Source: Hydrocarboniclastica marina | Lineage (GTDB): Bacteria > Pseudomonadota > Gammaproteobacteria > Pseudomonadales > Oleiphilaceae | Length of the DNA: 64,000 nucleotides | NCBI RefSeq assembly: GCF_004851605.1 | Contig: NZ_CP031093.1 | Span: forward strand, 3,844,692 to 3,908,691 | Reading direction: 5' to 3' | Shown: one piece after another, positions 18,171 through 27,258 of the stretch | Layout of the letters: every line of letters starts with the position of its first letter | Numbering within the stretch: position 1 is the stretch's first letter | Position numbers and translations under genes: made by a program | The notes under the pieces: model-generated | What the model was told of the DNA's origin: nothing | The model's input: the letters and a program-made list of their open reading frames with translations, nothing else | The model's database searches: none

Positions 18171-18755
18171 ATGAGCAATGAGACCCAGACGCACGCCGGC
18201 TTTACCCACATGAAAGACGGCACAGCAGAAGACTGGGAAGTGATCGGGAAGCATTTCCGGAGCTTCTCCCGAAAGCTGCCCTACCGGATCCTCGACCACC
18301 TCCGTTTGCTGAAAGGCGACTTCAGTGGCTTTCCGATAGACCGTCTCGACCACAGTTTGCAGACTGCTACGCTTGCCCATGAGGATGGCAGGGATGAAGA
18401 ATATGTCGTCTGCGCCCTGCTCCACGATATCGGCGACACGTTAGGGTCCTACAACCACGCGGACATCGCCGCGGCGATGCTGGAGCCGTTCGTCTCGGAG
18501 GAAAATCACTGGATGGTCAAGCACCACGCCATCTTCCAAGGCTACTATTTCTTCCACCACATGGGCATGGATCGCAACATCCGCGAGCAGTTCAGGACGC
18601 ACCCCCTGTTCAATCAGACGGCTGAGTTCTGCGCCAAGTACGACGCCGCGGCATTCGATCCCAAGCGTGAATCGCTCCCGCTCGACTTTTTCGAGCCCAT
18701 GGTCCAGCGCATGTTTGAGAAGCCCCGTCGATCGCTCTACAAACAGGCTGTGTAA
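18171..18755 (+). CDS. HD-domain protein, PhnZ/MIOX-like predicted metal-dependent enzyme
   Basis: The 194-residue protein has an HD-type metal site: LDHSLQTATLAHEDG, ALLHDIGDTLG and NHADIAAAMLEPF, followed by VKHHAIFQGY. This spacing, with LLHDIGD and a later KHH, resembles the family that includes the di-iron phosphonate oxygenases PhnZ and TmpB as well as plain phosphohydrolases, so the reaction cannot be told from sequence alone. No signal peptide is seen, so it is presumably cytoplasmic. It starts at an ATG about 10 nt after AAGAGAG. It is the only plus-strand gene in its immediate neighbourhood and no pathway partner is evident. A link to the upstream CRISPR locus is not suggested. Confidence 0.8.
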   Translation: MSNETQTHAGFTHMKDGTAEDWEVIGKHFRSFSRKLPYRILDHLRLLKGDFSGFPIDRLDHSLQTATLAHEDGRDEEYVVCALLHDIGDTLGSYNHADIAAAMLEPFVSEENHWMVKHHAIFQGYYFFHHMGMDRNIREQFRTHPLFNQTAEFCAKYDAAAFDPKRESLPLDFFEPMVQRMFEKPRRSLYKQAV

Positions 18756-18899
18756 ACAAGCGATTCACTACTGGCGCGGGCGACTGACTTCACGCACGGC
18801 ATTGAATAAACCCAGGCGCTCCGTCTACAGGAAAGCGATCTGGTCGCAGAACCTACGGGGAACCGCACTCTCGACTACGGCAACGTCCTTGGGCGGGTG

Positions 18900-19673
18900 T
18901 CATCTCGACTCACCCACCCTCCGACTCAGCTCCGCCAGGTAATCCCGAATGCGGGCAGCGTTTGTGCCGAGATCGCTGCGACCCACCCGTGAGGCAGAGC
19001 GCACATCGACTCGCACGCCACCTTCGACCTCGCTCAGGCGGATCGCCACATCATCCTTGAAACCGAACCAGGGCGTGGTCGCGGTGGCTTCCAGCGTGGT
19101 CTTGCCGACCGCCACGACATCCCAGCCCTTCGCGCGCGCGACAGCCTCAGCGGCTTCGAGTGCTTCGGCCAACGGCAGGGGCAGCATAATGGGCTGGATC
19201 TCCGGATAGGCTGCGCGCTGTTGCCGTGCGGTGGCCTCGCCCGGGTATTCGACTGCGTTGGGTGCTGTCTCCCGCGCCGGCGCCAGGGCAGTGAAGGCAG
19301 GCGGGTCCTGGGTGTCTGTCGTGATATCGTGGATCGGTGGCACTTGCTGGGCGCGTTGCAGCATTTGCCAGGGCACAATGAGCACCCCCGCGGCTGCCAC
19401 GAACACGGCCCCACCCACCAGCGCCGGCCGGAAACGCCTGCACAGGCTCGCCACCACCAGCGTAATCAGCCCCAGAACGGCGCCACCGAGGGCCAGGTAC
19501 GCCCCCAGCCGCAGCAGCCCGAAAGCTGTGCCCAGGTCGGCCAGTTCCAGCCGATGGGCTGGCCCCGCGCCGACCACACACAGCGCGGCAAAGAGCACCA
19601 CCAGTAAGCCCAGCCAGGCCAGCAGCCTCGGCCAGCGGCCGCTGCGTCTCGACTCCATTGAAGACGTCGCCAT
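18900..19673 (-). CDS. DUF1499-domain membrane protein
   Basis: The 257-residue protein has three hydrophobic segments: about 15-36 (LLAWLGLLVVLFAALCVVGAG), 50-75 and 83-101. They are followed by a soluble C-terminal domain with EALEAAEAVARAKGWDVV, TTLEATATTPWFGFKDDVAIR and VRVDVRSASRVGRSDLGTNA. The pattern of WFGF.DDV.IR and RS.SR.G.SDLG.NA is diagnostic for DUF1499. The function of this family is not established. The gene lies 30 bp downstream of the glycosyltransferase gene and on the same strand, so the two may be co-transcribed, though no functional link is evident. Confidence 0.85.
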   Translation of the reverse strand: MATSSMESRRSGRWPRLLAWLGLLVVLFAALCVVGAGPAHRLELADLGTAFGLLRLGAYLALGGAVLGLITLVVASLCRRFRPALVGGAVFVAAAGVLIVPWQMLQRAQQVPPIHDITTDTQDPPAFTALAPARETAPNAVEYPGEATARQQRAAYPEIQPIMLPLPLAEALEAAEAVARAKGWDVVAVGKTTLEATATTPWFGFKDDVAIRLSEVEGGVRVDVRSASRVGRSDLGTNAARIRDYLAELSRRVGESR

Positions 19674-19703
19674 TGCTCTTTCTCCCTTTCTGTTGCGGTC
19701 GGT

Positions 19704-20822
19704 TCAGCTCATTCTAATCGTATCCTCAAAGAGGCGCCGGTACTGCCCAGCCAGAACCGAGGCCCGCCAAGGCATCGGCTGGCATTGAGCAGGCTGCTGC
19801 TCCATAAGCCGCTGCAGGCACAGGGCGGCCCCCTCGGCCTCCCTGTCAGCATCCTGCTCATGACTTTCATAACGGCAGAGTTCTGGCACATACTCCCGGT
19901 AGGCCAGCCGGTCGGGCGCCAGGGGGATACAGCCGGAGGCCATGGCCTCCAGCATGGCCAGCCCCTGAAAATCATGCAGGGCTGTTGATAGCACGATATC
20001 CGTGCGGGCGAGCAGATGGTCGTAGTCTTCCCTGCGCTCCAGGAAGCCCCACTGTTCTACCCGTCCCCCGAACGCCTGCTGGATCTGCTCAAACGCCTTT
20101 GGCGAACTTCGGAAGCGCTCGCCAACGACACTCACGCGAAACGGGACCGACCGTGTTTCCAGCGCGCACAACAGACTCAACAGCCGTTCCGGGCCTTTGT
20201 CATACTCCCAACGGTGGTTCCACAGGAGGTGCGGGCAGCGCCAGTTGATAGGCCGCGGGCTATCGATAAATAACCGGTCTTCTATCGGTACCGGGATGAC
20301 TCCCGACTTGGCGCGCAATGTCTCAATCAATCCGCCCGGCACGCCGTCGGGCATCTTCTTCAGAAACGCAGCGACCCCGTCGAGGAAACTGTCCCGGTTC
20401 CAGGCGCTGTTGAAGACCACGCGATCAGCCGCGATTGCACTGTAAAGGTTGACCATCTGGGGCTCGACACTGGCGTGCTGCGCAGATGCAGCCGGGAAAG
20501 CGAACTGGTTTTCATGCATGTAAAGAAGGCAAGGCGTATGTGCGAGCTGGGGGTGCAGGCCCCGTAGCGTCGCAAGGTCAACCATGGACGTGGCGACGAT
20601 CAGGTCCCACTGTTCCAGCAGCCGCGGCTCATTCAACCAGGTGAGCGGATTGCCGCGAATACGCCAGCGGAAAAAACGTGGTGGCAATGCCAGGCACTGC
20701 CACTCATAGTCAGGTAACAGGCCCATCAGCTGGTGTCGCCAGCGCTGGTGGCTGGCGGCGTCGTAACCCGAGAGGACCAGTACACGCAGCCGTAATCCCA
20801 TGCTTTGCCTTTCATTGCTCAT
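19704..20822 (-). CDS. tRNA-queuosine mannosyltransferase-like glycosyltransferase (DUF3524, GT4)
   Basis: The 372-residue protein opens with LRVLVLSGYDAASHQRWR and continues WQCLALPPRFFRWRIRGNPL, the N-terminal DUF3524 signature. The C-terminal half is a GT4-type domain with LWNHRWEYDKGPERLL, DIVLSTALHDFQGLAMLEAM and ASGCIPLAPDRLAYREYVPE (nucleotide-sugar-binding EX7E-like region). Proteins of this kind (GTDC1/QTMAN) glycosylate queuosine in tRNA, and bacterial homologues are often annotated the same way; the substrate here is inferred. The ATG at 20822 lacks a clear ribosome-binding site. A second ATG at 20801, with GAAAGG 6 nt upstream, gives a protein 7 residues shorter and may be the true start. 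Confidence 0.82.
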   Translation of the reverse strand: MSNERQSMGLRLRVLVLSGYDAASHQRWRHQLMGLLPDYEWQCLALPPRFFRWRIRGNPLTWLNEPRLLEQWDLIVATSMVDLATLRGLHPQLAHTPCLLYMHENQFAFPAASAQHASVEPQMVNLYSAIAADRVVFNSAWNRDSFLDGVAAFLKKMPDGVPGGLIETLRAKSGVIPVPIEDRLFIDSPRPINWRCPHLLWNHRWEYDKGPERLLSLLCALETRSVPFRVSVVGERFRSSPKAFEQIQQAFGGRVEQWGFLERREDYDHLLARTDIVLSTALHDFQGLAMLEAMASGCIPLAPDRLAYREYVPELCRYESHEQDADREAEGAALCLQRLMEQQPAQCQPMPWRASVLAGQYRRLFEDTIRMS

Positions 20823-20879
20823 TACTGGCTTTTTCCCGTCTCTAGGTCTTTGCCGCTGATACGCTTGTGCTGGAGCCTA

Positions 20880-20945
20880 CCGCCATATACGCTTATCCGC
20901 ATATATTTAATTCCATTGCAATAGACGCGCATTAGTCTTGTGCGC
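20880..20945 (+). promoter_or_regulatory. Probable ars operon promoter-operator
   Basis: An AT-rich stretch just upstream of arsR contains an imperfect inverted repeat, CATATACGC then GCATATATT, followed by TTTAAT and TTGCAA-like elements. ArsR-family repressors bind such imperfect palindromes over their own promoter. The exact operator and hexamers cannot be fixed by eye. Confidence 0.35.
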
Positions 20946-20970
20946 AGCCGTGCTGCTCCAGGAGGGTCAT

Positions 20971-21318
20971 ATGAGCGCCGATAAGTTCTTCAAATGCCTG
21001 GCTGATGAAACACGATTGCGCTGCCTGGCCCTGCTTTACTCCCGTGACGCGCTCTGCGTGTGCGATCTTACCGAAGCGCTGGAGACGTCACAGCCAAAAA
21101 TTTCCCGCCACCTGGCCCAGTTGCGCGCCTGCGACCTGGTCAGTGATCATCGGGAAGGGCAATGGGTCTTTTACCGGCTTCATCCGGACCTCGCCCCTTG
21201 GCAGCTGAACGTACTGAACAGCACGCACGCCGCACTGGCGTCAAAACTGACCTTCAGGGAAGACCTCCGCCGTCTCGAAGCGGCGGAGTATCGTAAACCC
21301 GCGACCCGCTGTCCGTAA
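20971..21318 (+). CDS. arsR: ArsR-family arsenite-responsive repressor
   Basis: The 115-residue protein has the ArsR winged helix (ADKFFKCLADETRLRCLALL, then LEALETSQPKISRHLAQLR-like recognition helix). The metal-sensing motif CVCDLTEAL at about residue 28-36 has the CXC pair used to bind As(III). The ATG follows GGAGG at good spacing; a longer frame beginning at 20938 adds 11 residues without support. As(III) binding releases the repressor from the operon promoter. It is the first gene of arsR-gapdh-arsJ-arsH-acr3, all on the same strand. Confidence 0.93.
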   Translation: MSADKFFKCLADETRLRCLALLYSRDALCVCDLTEALETSQPKISRHLAQLRACDLVSDHREGQWVFYRLHPDLAPWQLNVLNSTHAALASKLTFREDLRRLEAAEYRKPATRCP

Positions 21319-21357
21319 CCGGTCGCTATTCTATAGCCTGGAAAAGGAGCTCAGCTT

Positions 21358-22359
21358 ATGTCACTCAAAATCGGCATCAACGGTTTCGGCCGGATGGGAC
21401 GCCTTGCGCTACGCGCAGCCTGGACATGGCCGGATATGGAGTTTGTGGCCATCAATGACCCCGGCGGCGACGCGGCAACGCTCGCGCACCTGCTTAACTT
21501 CGACAGTGTTCATGGGCGCTGGGACCACCAGGCCGAAGCCGACGGCAACGAAATCGTCATAGAAGGACGGCGCATTCGGGTAACCAGTAACAAGGCCATC
21601 AGCGACACCGATTGGTCGATTTGCGATCTGGTCATCGAGGCCAGCGGTGTCAACAAAAAGGTCAGCGTACTGCAGGGCTACCTCGACCAGGGAGTGAAGC
21701 GGGTCGTGGTCACCGCGCCAGTCAAAGAAGCGGGCGCCAAGAACATTGTACTGGGCGTCAACGAACACATCTTCGACCCGGCCAATGACCGCATTGTTAC
21801 TGCCGCCTCCTGCACCACCAATTGCCTGGCGCCGGTGGTGAAGGTGATCCACGAGAAACTGGGCATCAAGCACGGGTCTCTCACCACGATCCACAGTCTT
21901 ACCAATACCCAGACCATTCTCGACGCGCCCCACAAGGACCTGCGCCGCGCCCGGGCCTGCGGCAGTTCGCTGATTCCCACCAGTACCGGCTCGGCTACCG
22001 CCATCATTGAGATCTTCCCGGAGCTGAAGGGCCGACTGGACGGCCACGCCGTGCGGGTACCGCTTATCAATGCGTCGCTGACGGATTGCGTGTTTGAGGT
22101 GGAGCAATCGACCGACCGCGATGCAGTGAACCAAATGCTGAAGGAAGCGGCCGAAGGCGAGCTGAAAGGCATCATGGGCTACGAGGAGCGCCCGCTGGTG
22201 TCCATCGACTACAAAACCGACCCGCGCTCGTCCATCGTCGATGCGCTGTCCACCCTCGTGGTCAACGGCACCCACGTAAAAATCTATGCCTGGTACGACA
22301 ACGAATGGGGTTACGCCAACCGTACCGTGGAGCTGGCCCGCAAGGTAGGCGCTGCCTGA
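21358..22359 (+). CDS. ArsJ-associated glyceraldehyde-3-phosphate dehydrogenase
   Basis: The 333-residue protein is a full GAPDH: NAD-binding [17 protein letters not shown] at the start, the catalytic [10 protein letters not shown] (Cys about 152), substrate-binding [15 protein letters not shown] and [11 protein letters not shown] near the end. Its position directly upstream of arsJ (1 nt apart) identifies the form that uses arsenate with glyceraldehyde-3-phosphate to make unstable 1-arseno-3-phosphoglycerate, which ArsJ exports. GGAG lies 10 nt before the ATG. A housekeeping glycolytic GAPDH is unlikely in this context. In such operons the pair provides As(V) resistance without an arsenate reductase. 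Confidence 0.92.
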   Translation: MSLKIGINGFGRMGRLALRAAWTWPDMEFVAINDPGGDAATLAHLLNFDSVHGRWDHQAEADGNEIVIEGRRIRVTSNKAISDTDWSICDLVIEASGVNKKVSVLQGYLDQGVKRVVVTAPVKEAGAKNIVLGVNEHIFDPANDRIVTAASCTTNCLAPVVKVIHEKLGIKHGSLTTIHSLTNTQTILDAPHKDLRRARACGSSLIPTSTGSATAIIEIFPELKGRLDGHAVRVPLINASLTDCVFEVEQSTDRDAVNQMLKEAAEGELKGIMGYEERPLVSIDYKTDPRSSIVDALSTLVVNGTHVKIYAWYDNEWGYANRTVELARKVGAA

Positions 22360-22360
22360 G

Positions 22361-23584
22361 ATGACGCCGGCCATCCGCCAGTATCTGGTCATCACCGGTA
22401 ATTATTGGGCCTTCACCCTGACGGATGGGGCCCTGCGGATGCTGGTGGTGCTGCATTTCCATGCGCTGGGCTATTCGCCGCTGCAAATTGCCCTGCTGTT
22501 TGTCTTCTACGAACTTTTTGGTGTTGTCACCAACCTGGTGGGCGGCTACCTCGGCGCCCGCATGGGCCTGAATCGCACCATGAATATCGGCTTGCTGCTG
22601 CAGATCCTGGCGCTCGGGATGCTGGCAGCGCCTGCCGCCATGCTGACAGTACCCTGGGTGATGGCGGCGCAGGCCCTGTCGGGCATCGCCAAAGACCTCA
22701 ACAAGATGTCGGCCAAGAGCGGCATTAAACTGCTGGTGCCGGATACGGACCAGGGCAAACTCTACACCTGGGTAGCCATCCTTACGGGCTCCAAGAACAC
22801 CCTCAAGGGCGTGGGCTTCTTCCTCGGCGGGGTGCTGCTGATGGCAGTCGGGTTCAGCGGTGCGGTGGTTGCGATGGCCGTGGCGCTGGGGCTGGTCTGG
22901 CTGGCAAGCCTGTTTTTGCTCAAGCAGGAGCTGGGCAAGAGCAAGGCCAAGCCTAAGTTCAGGGAAATCCTCTCGAAGAGCCGCGCGATCAACGTACTGT
23001 CCGCAGCGCGCATGTTTCTGTTTGGCGCGAGGGATGTGTGGTTCGTTGTCGCGCTACCGGTTTATCTGCATACCGTTTTCGGATGGGATTTCTGGAAGGT
23101 GGGCGCTTTCATGGCCAGCTGGATTATCGGCTACGGCTTCATACAGACCATCGCGCCCCGGATAACCGGTGGCCAGGAGGGCAGGCAACCCGTGGTTTTC
23201 TGGGCCTCAGCCCTGGCGCTGACGCCTGCCGCGATAGCCTTGGGCCTTATGGCCGAATGGTCGCCTCAGATTGTGCTCGTCGGCGGCCTGCTTCTTTTTG
23301 GTGGGCTATTTGCCATCAACTCGTCACTGCACAGCTACCTGATTGTCAGCTATGCCCGTGGCGATGGGGTATCGCTGGACGTGGGCTTTTACTATATGTC
23401 CAACGCCATGGGTCGCCTGCTCGGGACACTGCTATCCGGCTGGGTGTTTCAGGCCTGGGGGCTGATAGCCTGTCTCTGGATCTCGTTTATCTTTATCGCC
23501 ATCGCCGCCTTTGTTTCTCTAGGGCTTCCCCGACACCACGAGTCTCCGCAAGGTTCGACCCAACCTGAATCTCCGGCGAACTGA
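22361..23584 (+). CDS. arsJ: ArsJ organoarsenical efflux MFS transporter
   Basis: The 407-residue, strongly hydrophobic protein has about 11-12 membrane segments, starts [20 protein letters not shown] and has [20 protein letters not shown]. These features match ArsJ, a major facilitator protein that exports 1-arseno-3-phosphoglycerate made by the neighbouring GAPDH. Outside the cell the ester falls apart and releases arsenate. The ATG is 1 nt past the stop of the GAPDH gene, so translation is coupled. The hydrophilic loop at about 118-135 ([18 protein letters not shown]) is also characteristic. Confidence 0.92.
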   Translation: MTPAIRQYLVITGNYWAFTLTDGALRMLVVLHFHALGYSPLQIALLFVFYELFGVVTNLVGGYLGARMGLNRTMNIGLLLQILALGMLAAPAAMLTVPWVMAAQALSGIAKDLNKMSAKSGIKLLVPDTDQGKLYTWVAILTGSKNTLKGVGFFLGGVLLMAVGFSGAVVAMAVALGLVWLASLFLLKQELGKSKAKPKFREILSKSRAINVLSAARMFLFGARDVWFVVALPVYLHTVFGWDFWKVGAFMASWIIGYGFIQTIAPRITGGQEGRQPVVFWASALALTPAAIALGLMAEWSPQIVLVGGLLLFGGLFAINSSLHSYLIVSYARGDGVSLDVGFYYMSNAMGRLLGTLLSGWVFQAWGLIACLWISFIFIAIAAFVSLGLPRHHESPQGSTQPESPAN

Positions 23585-23661
23585 AGCGCGGATTTGGGAG
23601 CCGAACAAACAGGTTGACCGGAAAGCCGCGCCTGAGTTACCTGCCTGGAGTTTTATCCCCG

Positions 23662-24378
23662 ATGAACAATCACGACTTACCCAACATCGATCCAACCCAC
23701 TTCCAGATTCCTTCTGTCGAAACAGTTTTCCGCGCCTCACCGGCAGCACACCGCCCCCGCATTCTGCTGCTCTATGGCTCACTGAGACCGCGCTCTTTCA
23801 GTCGACTGGTAACAGAGGAGGCTGCACGATTACTCGAAGCCATGGGTGCGGAAACCCGCATCTTCGATCCGCGTGGGTTACCCTTACCCGATGCAGAGGA
23901 CGCCTCTCACCCCAAAGTGCAGGCGCTGCGGGAACTGGCTGAGTGGTCGGAGGGCATAGTCTGGTGCTCGCCGGAACGGCACGGGGCGATGACTGGCGTC
24001 ATGAAGACCCAGATCGACTGGATCCCACTGTCCATAGGCGGCATGCGGCCGACCCAGGGAAAAACGCTCGCGGTGATGCAGGTCTGCGGCGGCTCCCAGT
24101 CATTCAACGCCGTGAATCAGCTTCGGGTGCTCGGCCGCTGGATGCGGATGGTGACCATACCCAACCAGTCGTCGGTGCCGAAGGCGTTTACCGAGTTCGA
24201 TGACAACGACCGTATGCTGGCGTCGCCTTTTTATAACCGTATCGTCGACGTGATGGAGGAGCTGGTGAAGTTCACGTTGCTGATACGGGACCGCAACGAC
24301 TATCTGACCGATCGTTACTCCGAGCGGGTGGAAAGCGCAGAAGACGTGTCAAAGCGGGTTAACCAACGATCCATGTGA
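23662..24378 (+). CDS. arsH: ArsH NADPH-dependent FMN reductase
   Basis: The protein is about 238 residues from [11 protein letters not shown]. The flavodoxin-like core has [15 protein letters not shown] (phosphate-binding loop of FMN), [20 protein letters not shown] and [17 protein letters not shown], which together are diagnostic of ArsH. ArsH oxidises trivalent methyl- and aryl-arsenicals to less toxic pentavalent forms and can act as a quinone or azo reductase. A TTG at 23614 would add 16 residues; the internal ATG fits the family N-terminus better, although its GGAG is 12 nt away. It lies between arsJ and acr3 in the operon. Confidence 0.92.
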   Translation: MNNHDLPNIDPTHFQIPSVETVFRASPAAHRPRILLLYGSLRPRSFSRLVTEEAARLLEAMGAETRIFDPRGLPLPDAEDASHPKVQALRELAEWSEGIVWCSPERHGAMTGVMKTQIDWIPLSIGGMRPTQGKTLAVMQVCGGSQSFNAVNQLRVLGRWMRMVTIPNQSSVPKAFTEFDDNDRMLASPFYNRIVDVMEELVKFTLLIRDRNDYLTDRYSERVESAEDVSKRVNQRSM

Positions 24379-24393
24379 CTACAGAAGCCGACG

Positions 24394-25485
24394 ATGAGAG
24401 ACGAGCGCCAAGTGATGAGTAGTAAAGCCGAAACAATTGCGGCCGAAGAAACCGGCCGTGGCATGGATCTGTTCGGAAAATACCTGTCAGTGTGGGTAGC
24501 GCTGGCCATCGTCGCCGGGGTAACGCTGGGCCAACTGGCGCCGTCAGTGCCCGAAGCCCTTTCGCGCTTCGAATACGCTCAGGTTTCCATCCCCATCGCC
24601 ATTCTGATCTGGGCCATGATCTTCCCGATGATGGCCCAGATCGACTTTAGCGCCGTGGTAAACGTGAGAAAAGAGCCGAAAGGTTTGGCCATCACCACGA
24701 TCGTCAACTGGCTCATCAAACCCTTCACCATGTTTGCCATCGCCTGGTTTTTCCTGATGGTGGTGTTCGAGCCGCTGATTCCCCCCGCGCTGGCGAGCGA
24801 ATACCTGGCCGGCGCCATTCTCCTCGGCGCTGCGCCCTGCACTGCGATGGTATTTGTCTGGAGCTATCTGACCCGAGGGGACGCCGCCTATACCCTTGTC
24901 CAGGTTTCGCTGAACGACCTCATTATGCTTTTTGCGTTCGCGCCGATCGTGGTGTTCCTGCTGGGCGTATCTGATATCCCCGTCCCCTGGGATACGGTGT
25001 TCCTGTCTGTCGTGCTTTACATTGTCATTCCGCTGACTGCCGGGTACACCACGCGCCGCGTGCTGATCGCCCTCCGCGGTGAATCCTGGTTTGAAGAGGT
25101 ATTCCTGAAAAGGCTGGGACCGGTCACACCGGCCGCACTGATTATCACCCTGGTGCTCTTATTCGCTTTTCAGGGCGAGGTGATCCTGGAAAACCCGCTG
25201 CACATTGCCCTGATTGCCGTTCCACTCATTATTCAGACCCTGCTGATTTTCTTTATCGCCTATGGCTGGGCCAGGTTGTGGAAAGTGCGCCATTGCATCG
25301 CCGCGCCCGGCGCCATGATAGGGGCAAGCAATTTCTTCGAGCTGGCCGTGGCTGCCGCTATTGCGCTGTTTGGCCTGCAATCCGGCGCAGCCCTGGCGAC
25401 GGTGGTGGGTGTGCTGGTGGAAGTACCGCTGATGCTGATGCTGGTGCGCATTGCCAACCGGACGCGGGATCGTTTTCCAAGTTGA
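24394..25485 (+). CDS. acr3: ACR3-family arsenite efflux permease
   Basis: The 363-residue protein has ten predicted membrane segments. It contains the ACR3 motif GAAPCTAMVFVWS, with the cysteine essential for As(III) transport, and GASNFFELAVA in a later segment. It pumps arsenite using the proton-motive force. An alternative ATG 21 nt downstream (MSSKAETIAAE) is possible; neither start has a strong ribosome-binding site. It ends the ars operon, 15 bp after arsH. No arsC arsenate reductase is present, so As(V) is presumably handled by the GAPDH-ArsJ pair or a reductase elsewhere, and As(III) by Acr3. Confidence 0.93.
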   Translation: MRDERQVMSSKAETIAAEETGRGMDLFGKYLSVWVALAIVAGVTLGQLAPSVPEALSRFEYAQVSIPIAILIWAMIFPMMAQIDFSAVVNVRKEPKGLAITTIVNWLIKPFTMFAIAWFFLMVVFEPLIPPALASEYLAGAILLGAAPCTAMVFVWSYLTRGDAAYTLVQVSLNDLIMLFAFAPIVVFLLGVSDIPVPWDTVFLSVVLYIVIPLTAGYTTRRVLIALRGESWFEEVFLKRLGPVTPAALIITLVLLFAFQGEVILENPLHIALIAVPLIIQTLLIFFIAYGWARLWKVRHCIAAPGAMIGASNFFELAVAAAIALFGLQSGAALATVVGVLVEVPLMLMLVRIANRTRDRFPS

Positions 25486-25582
25486 TCGCGGGCGCCGTGG
25501 CTATAGCAAGAACATTAATGTGGTCAATGGTGTCCAGCCATAGCCGCGGAACGGTTTGAGCGAAGAATAACGAGTCATGGAA

Positions 25583-26329
25583 CTACTGAGGCACTTCGGG
25601 GACCTTGCGTTTCCGCCCAAAGCTCCCATAAGCCGGGGCGGGACAACGCTCTGCCAACCGATGGATGGCATCAACGGTAGTATGGGAGAGTGGTGCATCG
25701 CATAGGGCGGTTGTGGTCGTGATGAGGTCTTCAACACGAACCCAGCCTTCTGCCAACCGGAACCCGGGCCCTTTCTCGCACTTTATCTGCTCTATCGCGG
25801 CCAGCCCGACAAGATGTACGGTAAGCGCGTGCATGTAGCGCTGATTGACGATGCCGATGGGCAAATAAGGTTTGGCATCGCGAAGCGCGCTCAGGCATTC
25901 AACCAGTCCTCTGTCGTAGCTCCCGCTGAATTTGCGCCACGCCGTTCGGTCTGTACGCAGTTGCACCAGAAAACGCAGGTAATAGCCGGGCTCATTGCTG
26001 TCGAGTACGTAATGCGCCAGCGGCATCAATAAGCTGCGCATAACCTGTTCCGTTGACACCAGTTGGCTGGTGCTTTCTGCGCGGGCCTGGGCCAGCATGC
26101 CTTGGCGCATCTTATTGATGGGCGTAGTACGCAACTGCAGTATGGATTCGATGATCGCGTCGGTGGAACCGAAGTGGTAATTGATAACCGACTCGTTCTT
26201 CTGCCCGGCGGCTTCGCGTATCTGCCGATGCGTGGCTCCCGCTATACCATTAAGGGCAAAGACCTTTTCCGCCGCCAGCGTCAGCTCAAGCCGGGTGCCA
26301 CTGATCTCTTTCTTCTTACCTTTGGCCAT
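25583..26329 (-). CDS. TetR-family transcriptional regulator
   Basis: The protein is 248 residues from MAKGKKKEISGTRLELTLAA. The N-terminal HTH (AAEKVFALNGIAGATHRQIR, then INYHFGSTDAIIESIL) is a standard TetR DNA-binding domain, and the C-terminal ligand-binding domain has a TetR_C-like helical pattern. A longer frame up to 26500 has no sensible composition, and AAGG precedes the chosen ATG. It is divergent from the cupredoxin operon with about 280 bp between them, so it may control that operon and itself. The inducer is unknown. It converges on the acr3 gene. Confidence 0.85.
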   Translation of the reverse strand: MAKGKKKEISGTRLELTLAAEKVFALNGIAGATHRQIREAAGQKNESVINYHFGSTDAIIESILQLRTTPINKMRQGMLAQARAESTSQLVSTEQVMRSLLMPLAHYVLDSNEPGYYLRFLVQLRTDRTAWRKFSGSYDRGLVECLSALRDAKPYLPIGIVNQRYMHALTVHLVGLAAIEQIKCEKGPGFRLAEGWVRVEDLITTTTALCDAPLSHTTVDAIHRLAERCPAPAYGSFGRKRKVPEVPQ

Positions 26330-26610
26330 TACCTTCGCTCGTCGCTTATCAGCCAGTGAATCCACTACAGCAGGTATAGGCGCGGCGCGCCTGATCCGCC
26401 AGGGTGGAGTGATACTGCAAGCCAACTTCTGCGCACTGTATTGAGTCTGACGGCACCTCAAGCCGGCAAGCCCGGGAATATCGACTACACTTCTGATCAC
26501 ATGGCAGGCCGTCGTTTACGCAAACTGGGCGAACAGGTTCTGGAAGAATCAGCCGGTTAACCATCCTACCCGGATCCAGCTCTGAGCAGCGAAGTCTTAC
26601 GGAATTATTC

Positions 26611-27258
26611 ATGTATCGATCACTGTGTGCCTACACTCTAGCTCTGTTGGCGGTGCCAGCCCTGGCACAGACGGCCTTGCCACAGTCACTGCCAGTTCAG
26701 TTCGTCGACGCGCGCACCGGTGCCGCTCTCGAGGGCGTCGTGGTGACGTCAGCTTCAGCGCCTGCAGCGGGCGTGGGCGAGGCTGAGATGAGCCAGAAGA
26801 ACCGACAGTTCGTGCCCCATACGCTGGTCGTGGCGAAGGGATCCAATGTCGACTTCCCTAACCTCGACAATACCCAACACCACGTTTACTCCTTCTCGAA
26901 AGCCAAACCCTTCAATATCGAACTTTACGCGGGCAAGCCCGAATCACCCGTACTCTTCGACAAGGCGGGCATCGTTGAGCTGGGTTGCAACATTCATGAC
27001 CAGATGAAAGGTTTTGTGCTTGTCACGGACAACCACCAGTGGCAGCTGAGCGATGCCCAGGGCCAAGTGAACCTGGACGAGAGCTGGCTCGAAGCCGGCG
27101 TGCTGGACGTCTGGCACCCACGTCTGAAAGACAATACCCGTACATTAACCTTGCAGGCGGCCGCAATATCAGGGCCGGTTAAGCTGGCACTGATGCCGGA
27201 GCCCGAGGCCCCCGCCCCGCTGAGTAACCTGCAGAAACGGTTCCAGAATATCAGATGA
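26611..27258 (+). CDS. Periplasmic cupredoxin (methylamine-utilisation-type protein)
   Basis: The 215-residue protein has a signal peptide (SLCAYTLALLAVPALAQ) and a cupredoxin domain. The likely type-1 copper ligands are a histidine in NTQHHVYSFS and Cys, His and Met in ELGCNIHDQMKGFV. That motif set resembles plastocyanin-like proteins annotated as methylamine utilisation proteins. It should be a periplasmic electron carrier or copper-binding protein. Its stop overlaps the start of the next gene as ATGA, so it is translationally coupled to the GGDEF/EAL protein. No methylamine dehydrogenase genes are nearby, so that name should not be taken as function. Confidence 0.85.
   Translation: MYRSLCAYTLALLAVPALAQTALPQSLPVQFVDARTGAALEGVVVTSASAPAAGVGEAEMSQKNRQFVPHTLVVAKGSNVDFPNLDNTQHHVYSFSKAKPFNIELYAGKPESPVLFDKAGIVELGCNIHDQMKGFVLVTDNHQWQLSDAQGQVNLDESWLEAGVLDVWHPRLKDNTRTLTLQAAAISGPVKLALMPEPEAPAPLSNLQKRFQNIR

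Noticed and set aside
21409-22395. Minus-strand open frame of 328 codons opposite the GAPDH gene
   Set aside because: Shadow of the GAPDH coding sequence, with no recognisable domain.
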